64,000 bases of DNA from Calamus simplicifolius (taxonomy: Eukaryota; Streptophyta; Magnoliopsida; Arecales; Arecaceae): NCBI GenBank assembly GCA_900491605.1, contig UESW01003880.1, forward strand, positions 1,471,119 through 1,535,118. Reading direction: 5' to 3'. Each line of letters starts with the position of its first letter. The stretch's first letter is position 1. The translations under genes and the position numbers were made by a program. Positions 42,330 through 52,990 of this stretch are shown here, one piece after another. The notes under the pieces were generated by a model, which was not told the DNA's origin, made no database searches, and saw only the letters and a list, made by a program, of their open reading frames with translations.

Positions 42330-44815
42330 ACTCAAAGATCGGGTCTCTCAAAAGGAGCTCATCGACATCGCGACTAACAGAATACCACTCGGCCCCGGCA
42401 CGACGGTGCCCCCGAGTCGGTTAAGACCCTAACAGCTCCATACCCGATCGAGTCGCCCCTCAGATGACACACAAACCCTTGAGGCGGTTCAAAAGGAGCT
42501 CGCCAGCATCGCAGCTAACGGGACACCACTCGACCCCGGCACGGCAGTGCCCCCGAGTCGGTTAAGACCCTAACATCTTCATACCTGGTTGAGTCGCCCC
42601 TCAGGCAGCACACAAACTCCTGAGGCAGTTCAAAAGGAGCTCGCCGGCATCGCAGCTAACAGGACACCACTTGGCCCCAGCACGGCAGTGTCCCCGAGTC
42701 AGTTAAGACCCTAACAGCTCCGTACCCAATCCAGTCATCCCTCAGGCGGCACACAACCCCTAAGATGGTTCAAAAGGAGCTCACCGGCATCGCGGCTAAC
42801 GGGACACCACTCGGTCCCGGCACGGCAGTGCCTCCGAGTCGGTTAAGACCCTAACAGCTCCATATCCAGTCGAGTAGCCCCTCAAGAGGCACACAAACCC
42901 CTGAGACGGTTCAAAAGGAGCTCGCCGACATCGCAGCTAACGGGACACCACCCGGCCCTGGCACGGCGGTGCCCCCGAGTTGGTTAAGACTCTAATAGCT
43001 CCGTATCCGATCGAGTCACCCCTCAGGCAGCACATAAACCCCTGAGGCAGTTCAAAAGGAGCTCGCTGGCATTGCGGTTAACGGGACACCACTCGACCTC
43101 GGCACGACGGTGCCCCTCGAGTCGGTTAAGACCCTAACAGCTCCGTACCCAATCGAGTTGCCCCTCAGGCATCACACAAACCTCTGAGGCCGATCAAAAG
43201 GAGCTCGCCGGCATCGCAGCTAACGGGACACCACTCGGCCCCGGCACGGTGGTGCCCCCGAGTCGGTTAAGACCCTAACAGCTCCGTACCCGGTCAAGTC
43301 GCCCCTTAGGCGGCACACAAACCCCTGAGGTAGTTCAAAAGGAGCTCTTCGGCATTGCGGCTAACGGGACACCACTACGCCCCGGCACGACAGTGCCCCC
43401 AAGTCAGTTAAGACCCTAACAGCTCCGTACCCGGTCGAGTCGCCCCTCACACGACACACAAACCCCTGAAGTGGTTCAAAAGGAGCTCGTCGGCATCGCG
43501 GATAATGGGACACCACTCAGTCCCAGCACGGCGGTGCCCCCGAGTCGGTTAAAACCCTAACAGCTCTGTAGCCGATCGAGTCGCCCCTCAAGCGGCACAC
43601 AAACCCCTGAGGCGGATCAAAAGGAGCTCACCTGCATCACGGCTAACGGGACACCACTCGGCCCCGGCACGGCGGTGCCCCCGAGTCGGTTAAGACCCTA
43701 ACAGCTCCGTACCCAGTCAAGTCGCCCCTCAGGCGGCACACAAACCCCTTAGGTGGTTCAAAAGGAGCTCGCCGACATCGTGGCTAACGGGACACCACTC
43801 GGCCCCAGCACGGCGGTGCCCCTGAGTCGGTTAAGACCCTAACAGCTCTGTACCCAGTCGAGTCGCCTCTTAGGAGGCACACAAACCCCTGAGGCAGATC
43901 AAAAGGAGCTCGCCGGCATCGCGGCTAACGGAACACCACTCGGCTCCGGCACGGCGGTGCCCTCAAGTCGGTTAAGACCCTAACAGCTCCATACCCGGTC
44001 AAGTCACCCCTCAGGCGGCACACAAACCCTTGAGGCAGTTCAAAAGGAGCTCGCCGGCATCGCGGCTAACGGGACACCACTCCGCCCCGGCACGGCGGTG
44101 CCCCCAAGTCGGTTAAGACCCTAACAGCTCCGTACCTGGTCGAGTCACCCCTCAGGCAGCACACAAACCTCTAAGGTGGTTCAAAAGGAGCTCGCCGGCA
44201 TTGCGGCTAATGGGACACCACTCGGCCCCGGCACGGCGGTGCCCCCTAGTTGGATAAGACCCTAACAGCTCCGTAGCCGGTCGAGTCGCCCCTCAGGTAG
44301 CACACAAACCCTTGAGGCAGTTCAAAAGGAGCTTGCCGGCATTGCGGCTAATGGGACACCACTCAGCCCCGGCATGGCGATGCCCCTGAGTCGGTTAAGA
44401 CCCTAACAGTTCCATACCCGGCCGAGTTGCCCCTCAGGCAGCACATAAACCCCTAAGGCAGTTCAAAAGGAGCTCGCTGGCATTGCGGCTAACGGGACAC
44501 CACTCGGCCCTAGCACGGCGGTCCCCCCGAGTCGGTTAAGATCCTAACAGCTCCGTACCTGGTCGATTCACCCCTCAGGCGGCACACAAACCCCTGAAGC
44601 GGTTCAAAAGTAGCTCGCCAGCATCGCGACTAATGGGATACCACTTGACCCCAGCACGACGATGCCCCCGAGTTGGTTAAGACCGTGACAGCTCTGTACC
44701 CGGTCGAGTCATCCCTCAGGCGGCACACAAACCCCTGAGGCGGTTCAAAAGGAGTTTGCCGGCATCGCGGCTAACCAGACACCCCTCGACCCTGGCACGG
44801 CGGTGCTCCTCCTAA
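42330..44815. repeat. 141-bp tandem array, about 18 copies (TAT2)
   Basis: Unit: CAAAAGGAGCTCGCCGGCAT, CGCGGCTAACGGGACACCAC, TCGGCCCCGGCACGGCGGTG, CCCCCGAGTCGGTTAAGACC, CTAACAGCTCCGTACCCGGT, CGAGTCGCCCCTCAGGCGGC, ACACAAACCCCTGAGGCGGT. It contains the dyad GGCACGGCGGTGCC and shares its core with the LARD1 140-bp array. It starts just after the integrase stop. Confidence 0.95.
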
Positions 44816-45463
44816 TACCTCCATATGCGTTCAGGTCGCCCTTCATGGAACCCATATCATGGAGATAGCTCTGGAAGGCTCTGCGTAACCTTCACACACT
44901 TCGAGTCGGCCGGCTCAGCCACAGCCTTTCCTAGTCAACCCTGACCTACCCAGGCACCTCCAACACTGACTGAGTTGGCGTAAGCCACCCCGGTCAGCCC
45001 CGCTCATCCTTGGTGCCCTCGCGACGGCTGAATCGGCCTTGACCATCTCTGACTACAGCATTGTAAGGCCTCTTGAGTAACCTTCCACATGGCCGACTTA
45101 CATTCTGGGGATGCATTCCAACATCATCCGATCCAAAGTCGTAGTTCGGCTGCAGCATGGTCAACACATGCAACATTTGAAGCTAAAAAAATGTTTCAGA
45201 AGATGCAACGTTCGGCCATGATGTTTTCAGCATATGCGATTCGGCTGCGTGAAGTAAAATCACAGTTAGGCGTTTTTCCCCAAAAGAAGAAGGAATGGAT
45301 AGAGCAAAGTTTGATAAAAATCTCTTCTTTATTAGTAATCAATAAAAGGTGCTAAATTGAGAAGCCTTGACAGAAAAGTTTCTTCATTAATAGTCAAGAG
45401 TCAGTACAAAATTGGGCCTAAAGCCAGTTACACAAGACAAAAAGAAAAATGAACAGTGGGTCT
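44816..45463. other. TAT2 spacer between array and antisense ORF
   Basis: Degenerate GC-rich sequence to about 45090, then AT-richer sequence that would be the 3' UTR of the minus-strand ORF. No gene supported. Confidence 0.4.
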
Positions 45464-46168
45464 TCAAGGCTCGCCGGGGCCGGGCTTCTTCTCGTCCTCT
45501 GCTGGCTCCTCATCAGGCTCCCCAGGCCGGATGTCTTCAAATTCAGCAATGTCGATCTCAAGGGCCGCAAATACCTTGACCTTGCACATCTCAAAGCCTT
45601 GAAGATAAGCATCGAGGCTGGCCTCGATGACTTCTTGCTTAAACTTCGGCGAGGCCTTGTAATTGGAGACGACCTGCCCTGCCTCGGCTTCAGCCTGCTG
45701 CGCTTTGGCCTCGGCCTCCTTGGCTCGCACCTTGGCCTCCCAGGCCCTGTTCTCGGCTTCTTCAGCACGGGCACTGGCCTCATCGGCACAGGCCACCACC
45801 CCGGCCTTCTCCGATACCGCTTCCGCTGCTGCTTTCTCCGCGACAGCGGCCCTCTCCCCTGCGGCCCGGACCTCCTCCTCGGCGCTTTGGAGCCATCGGG
45901 TCAACTCTTCATTCTGTGTCGCGGCTGCCTTCGACCTTTCTGAGGCCAACTCCATTTTGGCCTCGGCTGTGGAGACCTGGCTCTCCATCTCCCTTAGGCG
46001 GCCGGCCGTGCTCTCCTCCCAAGCGGAGGCCTCTTGATGAAGGCGAGCAAGGCTCTCGGTCTGCGCCATGCTCTCCTTCTTATATTTGTCGGCCCTCGCC
46101 AGGGCCTTGATCATCATATTTGAGGAGTGGGTGAGTGCCTCATGAAGACCAATTGTGCCGTTGGCCAT

Positions 46169-46241
46169 CTGTAGCAGAGGAAACATGTTAACTGCAGGAA
46201 GAAAAAAACATTGGGGAAAATGAGGAAGGTTCAAAAAGTAC
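46169..46241 (-). other. Intron 2 of TAT2 antisense ORF
   Basis: 73 nt, GTACTT donor and CTACAG acceptor before ATGGCCAACGG; a nearer CTGCAG inside it is an alternative acceptor. T-rich, unlike its exons. Confidence 0.6.
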
Positions 46242-46866
46242 CTGGACAACGGCGACCATGACAATATCCAGGAGTGCGGAGTGGCTCAATCCCCGCATAT
46301 CCTCTTCAAACTCAGTGGTCTGAACTCCCGACAAGAGGCGGGAGGCTTGTGCAGCATCCGCCATCGTGCTGATTGTAGGGACCAGCCGTATTTGTCCCTC
46401 CTGCGGACTTTTGGCTTGGGGGCAGGTTGGGTGCCGGGCCAATTGAGGGGATGAGCTCCTTGGCTTACCCCTCAGCTTCTCGGTCGCCTTCGCCCCATCC
46501 TGGGCCTTCCTGGCGACTCGCTCCTCAGCTCGGCAGTAGCCGGGGGGCCGACAGCGATGGTAACCCGCCCCGTCTCGGGCATATCGGCGGCAGCGGGGGT
46601 TTCCTTCTCATCCAAGACCACCACCGTCATTTCGGTGGTGGCCGGGATCTCTCCTTCTTCAATTTCAGCCCTAGCTGGCTTCGGAGCCGCTCCGCCGACT
46701 GGATTCTTCTCAACTGGCTCCTCCGCAGGCGCTGGGGCCGTGAGGGCTGCGGCCGGCCCAGCTGGCTCCCTTCTCCGAATACTTTTCGCCGGCCTAGATG
46801 GCTTTCCGGTTGCTTGCCTCTTCTGCCTCAAAACGGCCTTGAAATCGCTGGCGAAAACCTTCATTG

Positions 46867-46950
46867 CTGTACAGAAAAGAATAATGGTCATTAGGGGCGG
46901 CATACAGTAAATCGAAGGACGGGACAGAAGGATTTAGGCGCCAAGCTTAC
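46867..46950 (-). other. Intron 1 of TAT2 antisense ORF
   Basis: 84 nt, GTAAGC donor and CTGTACAG acceptor, splitting a codon after its first base as in TAT1 intron 1. Confidence 0.7.
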
Positions 46951-47935
46951 CGATCGTCGGGGCTAACTCGGCTTCTACCAGGTTCTCCTTGGACAGGAGT
47001 TCCTTGTAGCCAGGGATTTGACAGTTGGACAGTTGGGTGAATAATTCCCTATCCCTATCCCTCACGGTGGAATCTTCGTTGGAGCTAGTATTGGGCTCCC
47101 TTCAAGCGGCCCTTACCCCCTCGACGTGGGCAAAAAAGAATCTAGGTTTCCACCCCCTAATTTTGGACGGGAGGCCTAAGGGGAAAGCTCTACCCGGCCT
47201 GGCGATAAATGCCCACCAGGCACCCTCTCCTTGACGGCGGAGCTTATAGAAAGCTTGGAACAGAGATAGCCCTGGGCGGGCCCCCTCGAAATGACAAAGG
47301 ATGACAAAGGCGCAGATGATCCGAATCGAGTTCGGAGTCAACTGTGCCGACATTAACCTATACCTATTTAAGAGGTTAAGGAAAAAAGGATGGAAAGGAA
47401 GGCGCAGCCCACACCGGAAGAACTCCTCGTATAGAGCGACCCGACCTGGATGGTCAGCGATCACCCTATCTTTGGGCCCCAGTGCGGACAGGCCAATGAA
47501 GTCAGGGACGTGGTATTTAGCCCTAACGGCCTCTACGTCCTTAGAGGTCATGGTTGAGGCCACCCCCGCTGGACCTGCTGGATCAGAACTCACCGCCGTA
47601 GGAAGTGCCGGACGGCGAGAGGACAGGGGGACTGCCCTAATAGGGGGACCGGAGGTGGTCGGAGGTCCTATTTCCTCCAATTGGTCACGTATAACGATGC
47701 CACCCACCGACTGAGGCATTCGACTACTAGCTGCAGGGGCATGGTCTTCACTACTAGATTGGAAAGACTCCTCTATGGGTCTCTTGCCCTCCCTAATGGC
47801 ATGGCGGTCCATAGGTGAAGTAAGGGATGAAACTGACCTGGGAATTAGAAGGACTCAGGTCGCAAAAGAACTCAAGGAAGAAGAAAGTGGAAGAAAGCAA
47901 TGGCAGTGTAAAGGTTTCCGCAGGCTTCTGTAATG

Positions 47936-47987
47936 CTTTTATAGCCTCCACCATCGGCTAACGCTGCCCGAGATCCTTCCACGTGGC
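47936..47987 (-). promoter_or_regulatory. TATA box and G-box before the TAT2 antisense ORF
   Basis: The minus strand reads TATAAAAG (47936-47943), 123 bp before the ATG, with the palindromic-core G-box CCACGTGGC-type site at 47979-47987, 35 bp upstream of the TATA box. This is a plausible independent promoter opposite to gag-pol. Confidence 0.6.
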
Positions 47988-48359
47988 ACGCATCCATTAC
48001 GTTACCGGCTGCAAGCCGGAAATCTCGCCTGCGCCCAAGGCATGCTGCCTTGATTCACTCCAAAAGGTGTGATCCCTAGCCAATCGTGGGACATAGGAAA
48101 CAGAGTGACAATGATAGTCCTTGCCTTTTTCCATCCCCCGATAAGCTCTCTCTCCGGAGCGATCCGGCACCAACGTCAGCCTCACCTAATGCATGATTGC
48201 AGGAGATCTTCGAAGCGACGCTGCCTTGGGACAAAGCGCCAACTCATCAAACCATTTAAAGCGCACTAAGGAGGCAATCATTCTTTTGAATTTTTGCACC
48301 CCTTTCGCCCAAAGGATTGCTGACACGCGGTCCTTAGTGCTTAGGGCCGGAGGGGCATC
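47988..48359 (+). other. TAT2 region before 3' LTR, with polypurine tract
   Basis: No gene. The last bases GGGCCGGAGGGGCATC (48344-48359) form the probable polypurine tract at the LTR boundary. Confidence 0.65.
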
Positions 48360-48414
48360 TGATGTGAATGGTACAGCCACAAGGGCAATTTTGGCAAAAC
48401 CAAAACATTAGTGC

Positions 48415-48890
48415 GCCCGGCGTCTCCAAGCCCGCCGAGTCGGCCCCGACCATTCCTGGTCGGCCCATCTCGGCCCCGACGTCTCCAAGCCCACCGAGTC
48501 GGCCCTAACCATTCCTGGTCGATCCCTCTCGGCCCCGGTGTCTCCAAGCCCGCCGAGTCAGCCCCGACCATTCCTGGTCGGTCCCCTCTCGGCCCGGCGT
48601 CTCCAAGCCCGCCGAGTCGGCCCCGACCATTCATGGTCGGCCCCTTCTCGGCCCCGGCGTCTCCAAGCCCGCCGAGTCGGCCCCGACCATTCCTGGTCGG
48701 CCTCCTCTCAGCCTCGGCGTCTCCAAGCCCGCCTAGTCGGCCCCGATGATTCCTGGTCGGCCCCTCTTGGCCCTGGCGTCTCCAAGCCCACCGAGTCAGC
48801 CCTGACCATTCCTGGTCGGCCCCTCTCGGTCCCGGCATCTCCAAGCCCGCCGAGTCGGCCCCGACCATTCCTTGTCGGCCCCACCCTGGC
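48415..48890. repeat. 59-bp tandem array in TAT2 3' LTR, eight copies
   Basis: Unit: GTCTCCAAGCCCGCCGAGTC, GGCCCCGACCATTCCTGGTC, GGCCCCTCTCGGCCCCGGC, with the dyad CCGACC-ATTCCT-GGTCGG. Four copies are present at 35873-36100 in the 5' LTR. Confidence 0.92.
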
Positions 48891-49267
48891 ACTTCCTAGT
48901 CGGCAAGGCTAGCCCCCAGCCACCCCTGGCCGACCCAACTGAGCCTCGGCTCCCTCAGGAGAGTCGAGACTCCCCGGTATCCTCCAAATCTGCCCCAACA
49001 CGGCCCTGGTAGCTCAGGACGCTATCTCTCTGACCCGCGCCACCTGACAATGCCAGATCCAACTACCCACTGGCCATGCTGCTGATGGGACTGGACCCAA
49101 CTACCCAATAGCCCCACTAGCTGATGGGACTTAGCCCACCAACCGTCGTTTTCTCCCTCTCCAATGGGACAGGACCCACCAACCAGTCCAGGTTCACACA
49201 ACTCCAAAGAACTTCATGGACATTCTCTTTTCACGGAATCCTACGTGATCATGCAGATGTCAAGCCC

Positions 49268-49275
49268 TATAAAGA
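49268..49275 (+). promoter_or_regulatory. TATA box of TAT2 3' LTR
   Basis: TATAAAGA about 290 bp before the LTR end, the same spacing as in TAT1 and LARD1. Confidence 0.55.
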
Positions 49276-49560
49276 GGTGAATCCACTCAGTAATCAGGTA
49301 TGAGCAATAACCCCAAAAAGTCGCTATCCTAACACCCAGAGAGGAATCCCTCCTCCCCGGGAACACCTTTTTCATCTGAAAAGAGCTCATTCGAGCTCCT
49401 CTTCTGTTATGACCTCGATTGCTGACTTGAGCGTTGGAGGGTCCCACCGGAGAATCCCTCCGATCCTGGAGCTTTTTGCAGGAAACTCGGTGAAACAAAA
49501 ATCCTTCGATTAATCCGCTTTCTCATCCCAACGTTCAGGATCAGTGATCGGGCATCATCA

Positions 49561-50288
49561 AAATCCAATTTCGATTCCAATGTTGAACTTATAAATAGGC
49601 CTTATAAGTGTTATTCTAGAATTTCCTATAAGTGGTTGCACCCATGTGCAAATATCTAAACCATGTGGTTATTGTATCTTTTAGCAAGTGGATTTTGTTG
49701 GCCGAGACTTCTCCTGCTATATTATTAATTACTCTTATTAAAGTTTTTGTATCATGGCTGGTCCAATCATAAAGATTATTAAGAAATTCCATGCAGGTGA
49801 GGCATATATCGCAGCTACATATACCAAATATGGATGTTTATTGTTGCGATATCCAGTCAGCCGTTGAGGTTAAAAAGCTTAATAGTACTTTTGATATATC
49901 TCCAAAGGTCAAGCAGCAAGAAAATATATCTGGTGTGGATGATTTAAACTATATTTTAGTACTCGACAAGTTGGAAGAATAGTTAAATTTAAAGTTACTC
50001 CAAAGATCAAATAGTTTGAAAATGCTATATGTGAATATCTAGCAGTCAAACTGGTTCGTAAGTGCAAGCACTACATCAAGTAATAACTAAGAAAGATGAC
50101 TGCTAGATATTCTCTTGTCTCAGTTAAGATGTTTAATAGGATCTCAGTTTGATAATGATGAAGTTGATACTAAGAAGAAATGTTGAAATTATCATTGACT
50201 TCGGCACCAACTGAAGGGGATGAGTGGATTTGGAGCTGCAGCTTGATGAGGAGTTTGTAGCACAGACTTTACAATGAAGAAGCGTGTT
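49561..50288. other. Unassigned host-side DNA left of L1
   Basis: AT-rich sequence with TATAAATAG at about 49592 and short ORFs of up to 63 codons that I do not recognise. TGTTGAAATTATC near 50183 resembles a copia LTR start, so an old copia fragment is possible, but no PBS or coding motif confirms it. Confidence 0.35.
50277..50288. other. L1 target-site duplication, left copy
   Basis: AAGAAGCGTGTT, matching 56367-56378 after the A-run. The first bases are ambiguous against poly(A). Confidence 0.85.
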
Positions 50289-50409
50289 ATAATATGAAAC
50301 GAAGCGTCTGCTGAGAGTGTCTGCTGGTGCATGCTTTAAGATTCAGGCTGTCTTCTTCTTCCCTGATCTTCGTCGCCTCGTGCTGCTATTTTCGGTTCTA
50401 CTTCATCCG

Positions 50410-52048
50410 ATGATGGCCTCACCTTCCACCAAGCTGTCGATGGGGTCCAATGCTCTGAAGAACGCCAGTAAGCCATGGAGCAATGCCCGTTCGAGCCGTT
50501 TCGAGTGGGTTTCCCCTTCTCCGTCTCCGATTATGGTGGCAGAGATGGAGCGGTTATTCCCTGAGATCATCCAGGTTCATGTGAGCTCTTTGGAGGAGGA
50601 GGTTGGTAGGTGGATGAATTGTACCATTCTCGCCCGAACTCTTGGACGGTGGGTTCCTCTGGAGGCTCTGGTTCGTGAATTCCACCGAGCCGGTGTTTTG
50701 GGGGATATTGAATCCGTGGCTTTGGCGCACCGGCATTACTTATTTCGGTTTGCTGACGATCATGCTATGGAGCTTCTCCTTGGTCGACCATGGGTGGTCA
50801 ATGGCCAAGTCTTTGCTGTCTCTGAGTGGAAGCCGGAATTCATTCCATCAGAGACTTCTATGCTTCAGGCTCTGCTTTGGATCCGATTGCCAATGCTTCC
50901 CATCGAATTTTGGGCGGATGAGGCTCTAGCTTCAATCCTATCTACTGCTGGGAGATTCATGTATCTGATACATCGACCAAGGAACGCAAGCGGGGAGGTT
51001 TCGCGCGCGCTTGTGTCAGTGTCAACCTCAGCAAGCCGCTTCGTTCGGGTGCTCGAATCAGAGGTTCTGGCAATCCTTTTTGGCAGCAATTCTCCTTCAA
51101 GCATCTTGATGGTATTTGCGAGCTCTGTGGATCCTTGCATTTCTCTGGGTCTTGTGGAGCTGGGCCGGACTCTTCTTCTTCCTCTTCAACTCCTCCGTTC
51201 GGTCCTTGGATGGCGGCGGTGAGACGGAGGAAGCCCCCTGTTCAGATGCAACCAGCGTCTCAGGACTCCCTTGCTCCGGGTATGTCTGCTTCCCCTTCCT
51301 TTGCTTTGACGGAACAGTGGCAAACTCCTAAGAAATTTGCGTGTAGAAACCCGAGCAAAGGATCAAATGGTAGGTCTGTGGCTCTGCCTTCCCAAAAGCT
51401 AAAGTCTTCTCCTGTGTTTGGAGAGCCTGCTTGCCGTTTTCCTCCCACAGTGTCCGTAGTTGATGGCGAGATGCCTGCTGAGCCGGGGGTGGTGTCACGG
51501 GGTCTTCTATGATGCACTTTCAGGAGAATGATGCTTCTGATCCCCCGAGCTCTCCCTCTTTGACTGTTATTCCAGCGTGCCAGTCCCTTGTTTGCGTGCC
51601 GGTTGGACTGGGTGGGAGGGCTCAGGAGTCTAAGTATGAAATCCTGGTTTCAATCCTGATGGCTTCAATGAATTCAGTGAATTCTGAGGACTCAGGCTCT
51701 ATTCCTTTGGTGTTGGGGGGCCCGGCTAAGTCTTGCGGTGGTGGCCTCTCTGGCCCATCGAAGAGGGCTCGGCCTGTTAAGCCTTTGGTGCAGCGAGTCG
51801 TATCCAAGGCTTCCAAAGTTAAAGGGAAAGCATCCCTCAGGGATAAGTTCATTGAGAAAGGGTCCTTTGTATTTTCGGCTTCTATTGAGTCTCCTGGTGG
51901 TACGCCGGGTCTTGTCGGGATGAGAAAGCAAAAGACCCATCGTAAGGACAGTTTGACCCCAGCTTCTCTTGAAGGGTCAGTCCAGTTGATTCGTTCGGTT
52001 GTTTCGGACCACGACGCAACGATTAGCCTTCTCAAGGATGCCATCTAG
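50410..52048 (+). pseudogene. L1 ORF1 (DUF4283 nucleic-acid-binding protein)
   Basis: The start MMASPSTKLS is the first ATG in frame after 50289 with family-like content. Residues 45-200 match the DUF4283 domain of plant LINE ORF1: L-A-R-T-L-G-R-W-V-P, Y-L-F-R-F-A, W-V-V-N-G-Q-V-F, A-L-L-W-I-R-L-P-M-L-P. A frameshift near 51085 leads to the knuckle C-E-L-C-G-S-L-H-F-S-G-S-C, then a second shift near 51510 and a Ser/Pro/Lys-rich tail ending at TAG 52046-52048. ORF1 proteins bind element RNA. Confidence 0.85.
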
Positions 52049-52194
52049 AAGGATCGTATTGCGGAGGCTATGGACTCCTCTAGGGCGGATGAGTGTACTG
52101 ACCTGGGACTGGTGGGTCCCATGCTGCTTAATGATCACCATTGGGAGCAGGTGACTGGGGATTCTACTGGGGTCCCTCTATCTCAATTTTCCAA

Positions 52195-52990
52195 ATGAAT
52201 ATTCTTGTTTGGAATGTTCGAGGGGCCCTGAAACCCTCATTTTGGTCCTCTTTCGGGAGGCTTCAGCAGCTTCATAACCTTGATATCTGTATTTTGACGG
52301 AAACTTGTCTATCGGGGGACAGTCTGACTCGCCTTCGGAGGCAGATCTCTAGACTGTGGAATTCTTATGCTATTGACTCAATTGGTCTTTCTGGAGGTAT
52401 TTTGGTGCTTTGGAGATCGGATAAAGTCCGTGTCGATGCCTTCCATGGCTGTGGCCAGCAGGTGGCTTTGGTTGTCTCGGAAGGGTCCTCTGCGCCTTGG
52501 CTGCTGTCTGGAGTTTATGCCAGTACTGAGTTTAGGGCTCGCTGTGTGCTTTGGGATGAGATTCTCTTACTCCTTGGCCAGGGCTTTCCCTTCCTTGTTG
52601 CTGGTGATTTTAATTATATTATGGGGGCCTCTGAGAAGAGAGGAGGTAGATAGTTTGTTGGTTCTTTGGACATTGTTGAATTCAGGAATTTTATTGCCTC
52701 AGCGGGTCTCTTGGACTTGGGGTTTGCTGGACCCCAGTTCACCTTGTGCAATAATCGTCAGGGTTCTGCTAGAGTCTAGGAGAGACTGGATAGGGCTTTG
52801 GCTTCTGCTAATTGGCTTAAGATCTTTTCATCTGCTACTGTTACTCATTTGCCCCGGATTGGTTCTGATCACTGCCCTATCCTTATTTCTACTGAAGTAT
52901 CTTTTCAGCGGTCTTGACAGTTTAAGTTTGAAAAGTTCTGGACCTTTTATTCTTCAACGAGGCATATCATTTCTCAGGTCTGACGGATGC
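52195..52990 (+). pseudogene. L1 ORF2: apurinic/apyrimidinic-type endonuclease
   Basis: Start MNILVWNVRG at 52195, the usual LINE ORF2 beginning. Endonuclease motifs: W-N-V-R-G, I-L-T-E-T, G-D-F-N (52603-52614) and R-I-G-S-D-H-C-P-I-L. The enzyme nicks target DNA to prime reverse transcription. In-frame stops at 52651, 52777, 52915 and 52981; the reading frame itself is kept, so all damage here is substitution. Confidence 0.92.

Larger units (their letters stand above)
45464..47812 (-). pseudogene. TAT2 additional ORF, antisense to gag-pol: 'putative gypsy-type transposon' domain plus coiled coil
   Basis: Minus-strand start MDRHAIREGK at 47812. Exon 1 (47812-46951) holds a Ser/Pro-rich leader and the domain also found in TAT1: A-L-G-P-K-D-R-V, L-P-F-H-P-F-F-L-N-L-L, T-P-N-S-I-R-I-I-C-A-F and P-S-K-I-R-G-W-K-P-R-F. 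Exon 2 (46866-46242) begins A-M-K-V-F-A-S-D-F. Exon 3 (46168-45464) is a long Ala/Glu-rich coiled coil ending in A-Y-L-Q-G-F-E-M-C-K and an acidic tail, equivalent to A-F-H-H-G-M-E-E-C-K in TAT1. Breaks: TGA at 47102-47104 and a one-base shift at a G-run near 46533. Function of the family is unknown. Confidence 0.8.
35873..49560 (+). mobile_element. TAT2: Tat-lineage Ty3-gypsy retrotransposon, 5' LTR truncated
   Basis: Partial 5' LTR, PBS, gag, protease, RT (YVDD), RNase H, aRNase H and integrase on the plus strand, an 18-copy array, an intron-bearing ORF on the minus strand, purine tract and a complete 1201-bp 3' LTR. The same architecture as TAT1. Pol has frameshifts, at least four in-frame stops and a 33-bp deletion in RT. 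The base after the 3' LTR begins AAATC, but there is no left flank to compare because the 5' LTR is fused to LARD1. Confidence 0.9.
48360..49560 (+). repeat. TAT2 3' LTR
   Basis: TGATGTGAATGG ... GGGCATCATCA, 1201 bp, inverted ends TGATG/CATCA. Contains eight 59-bp repeats (48415-48890), a TATAAAGA box (49268-49275) and the U5 block at 49422-49478. Confidence 0.92.

Noticed and set aside
49022..49498. Minus-strand ORFs in the TAT2 LTR
   Set aside because: They lie in U3-U5 sequence, are matched by broken equivalents in the 5' LTR and have no domain.
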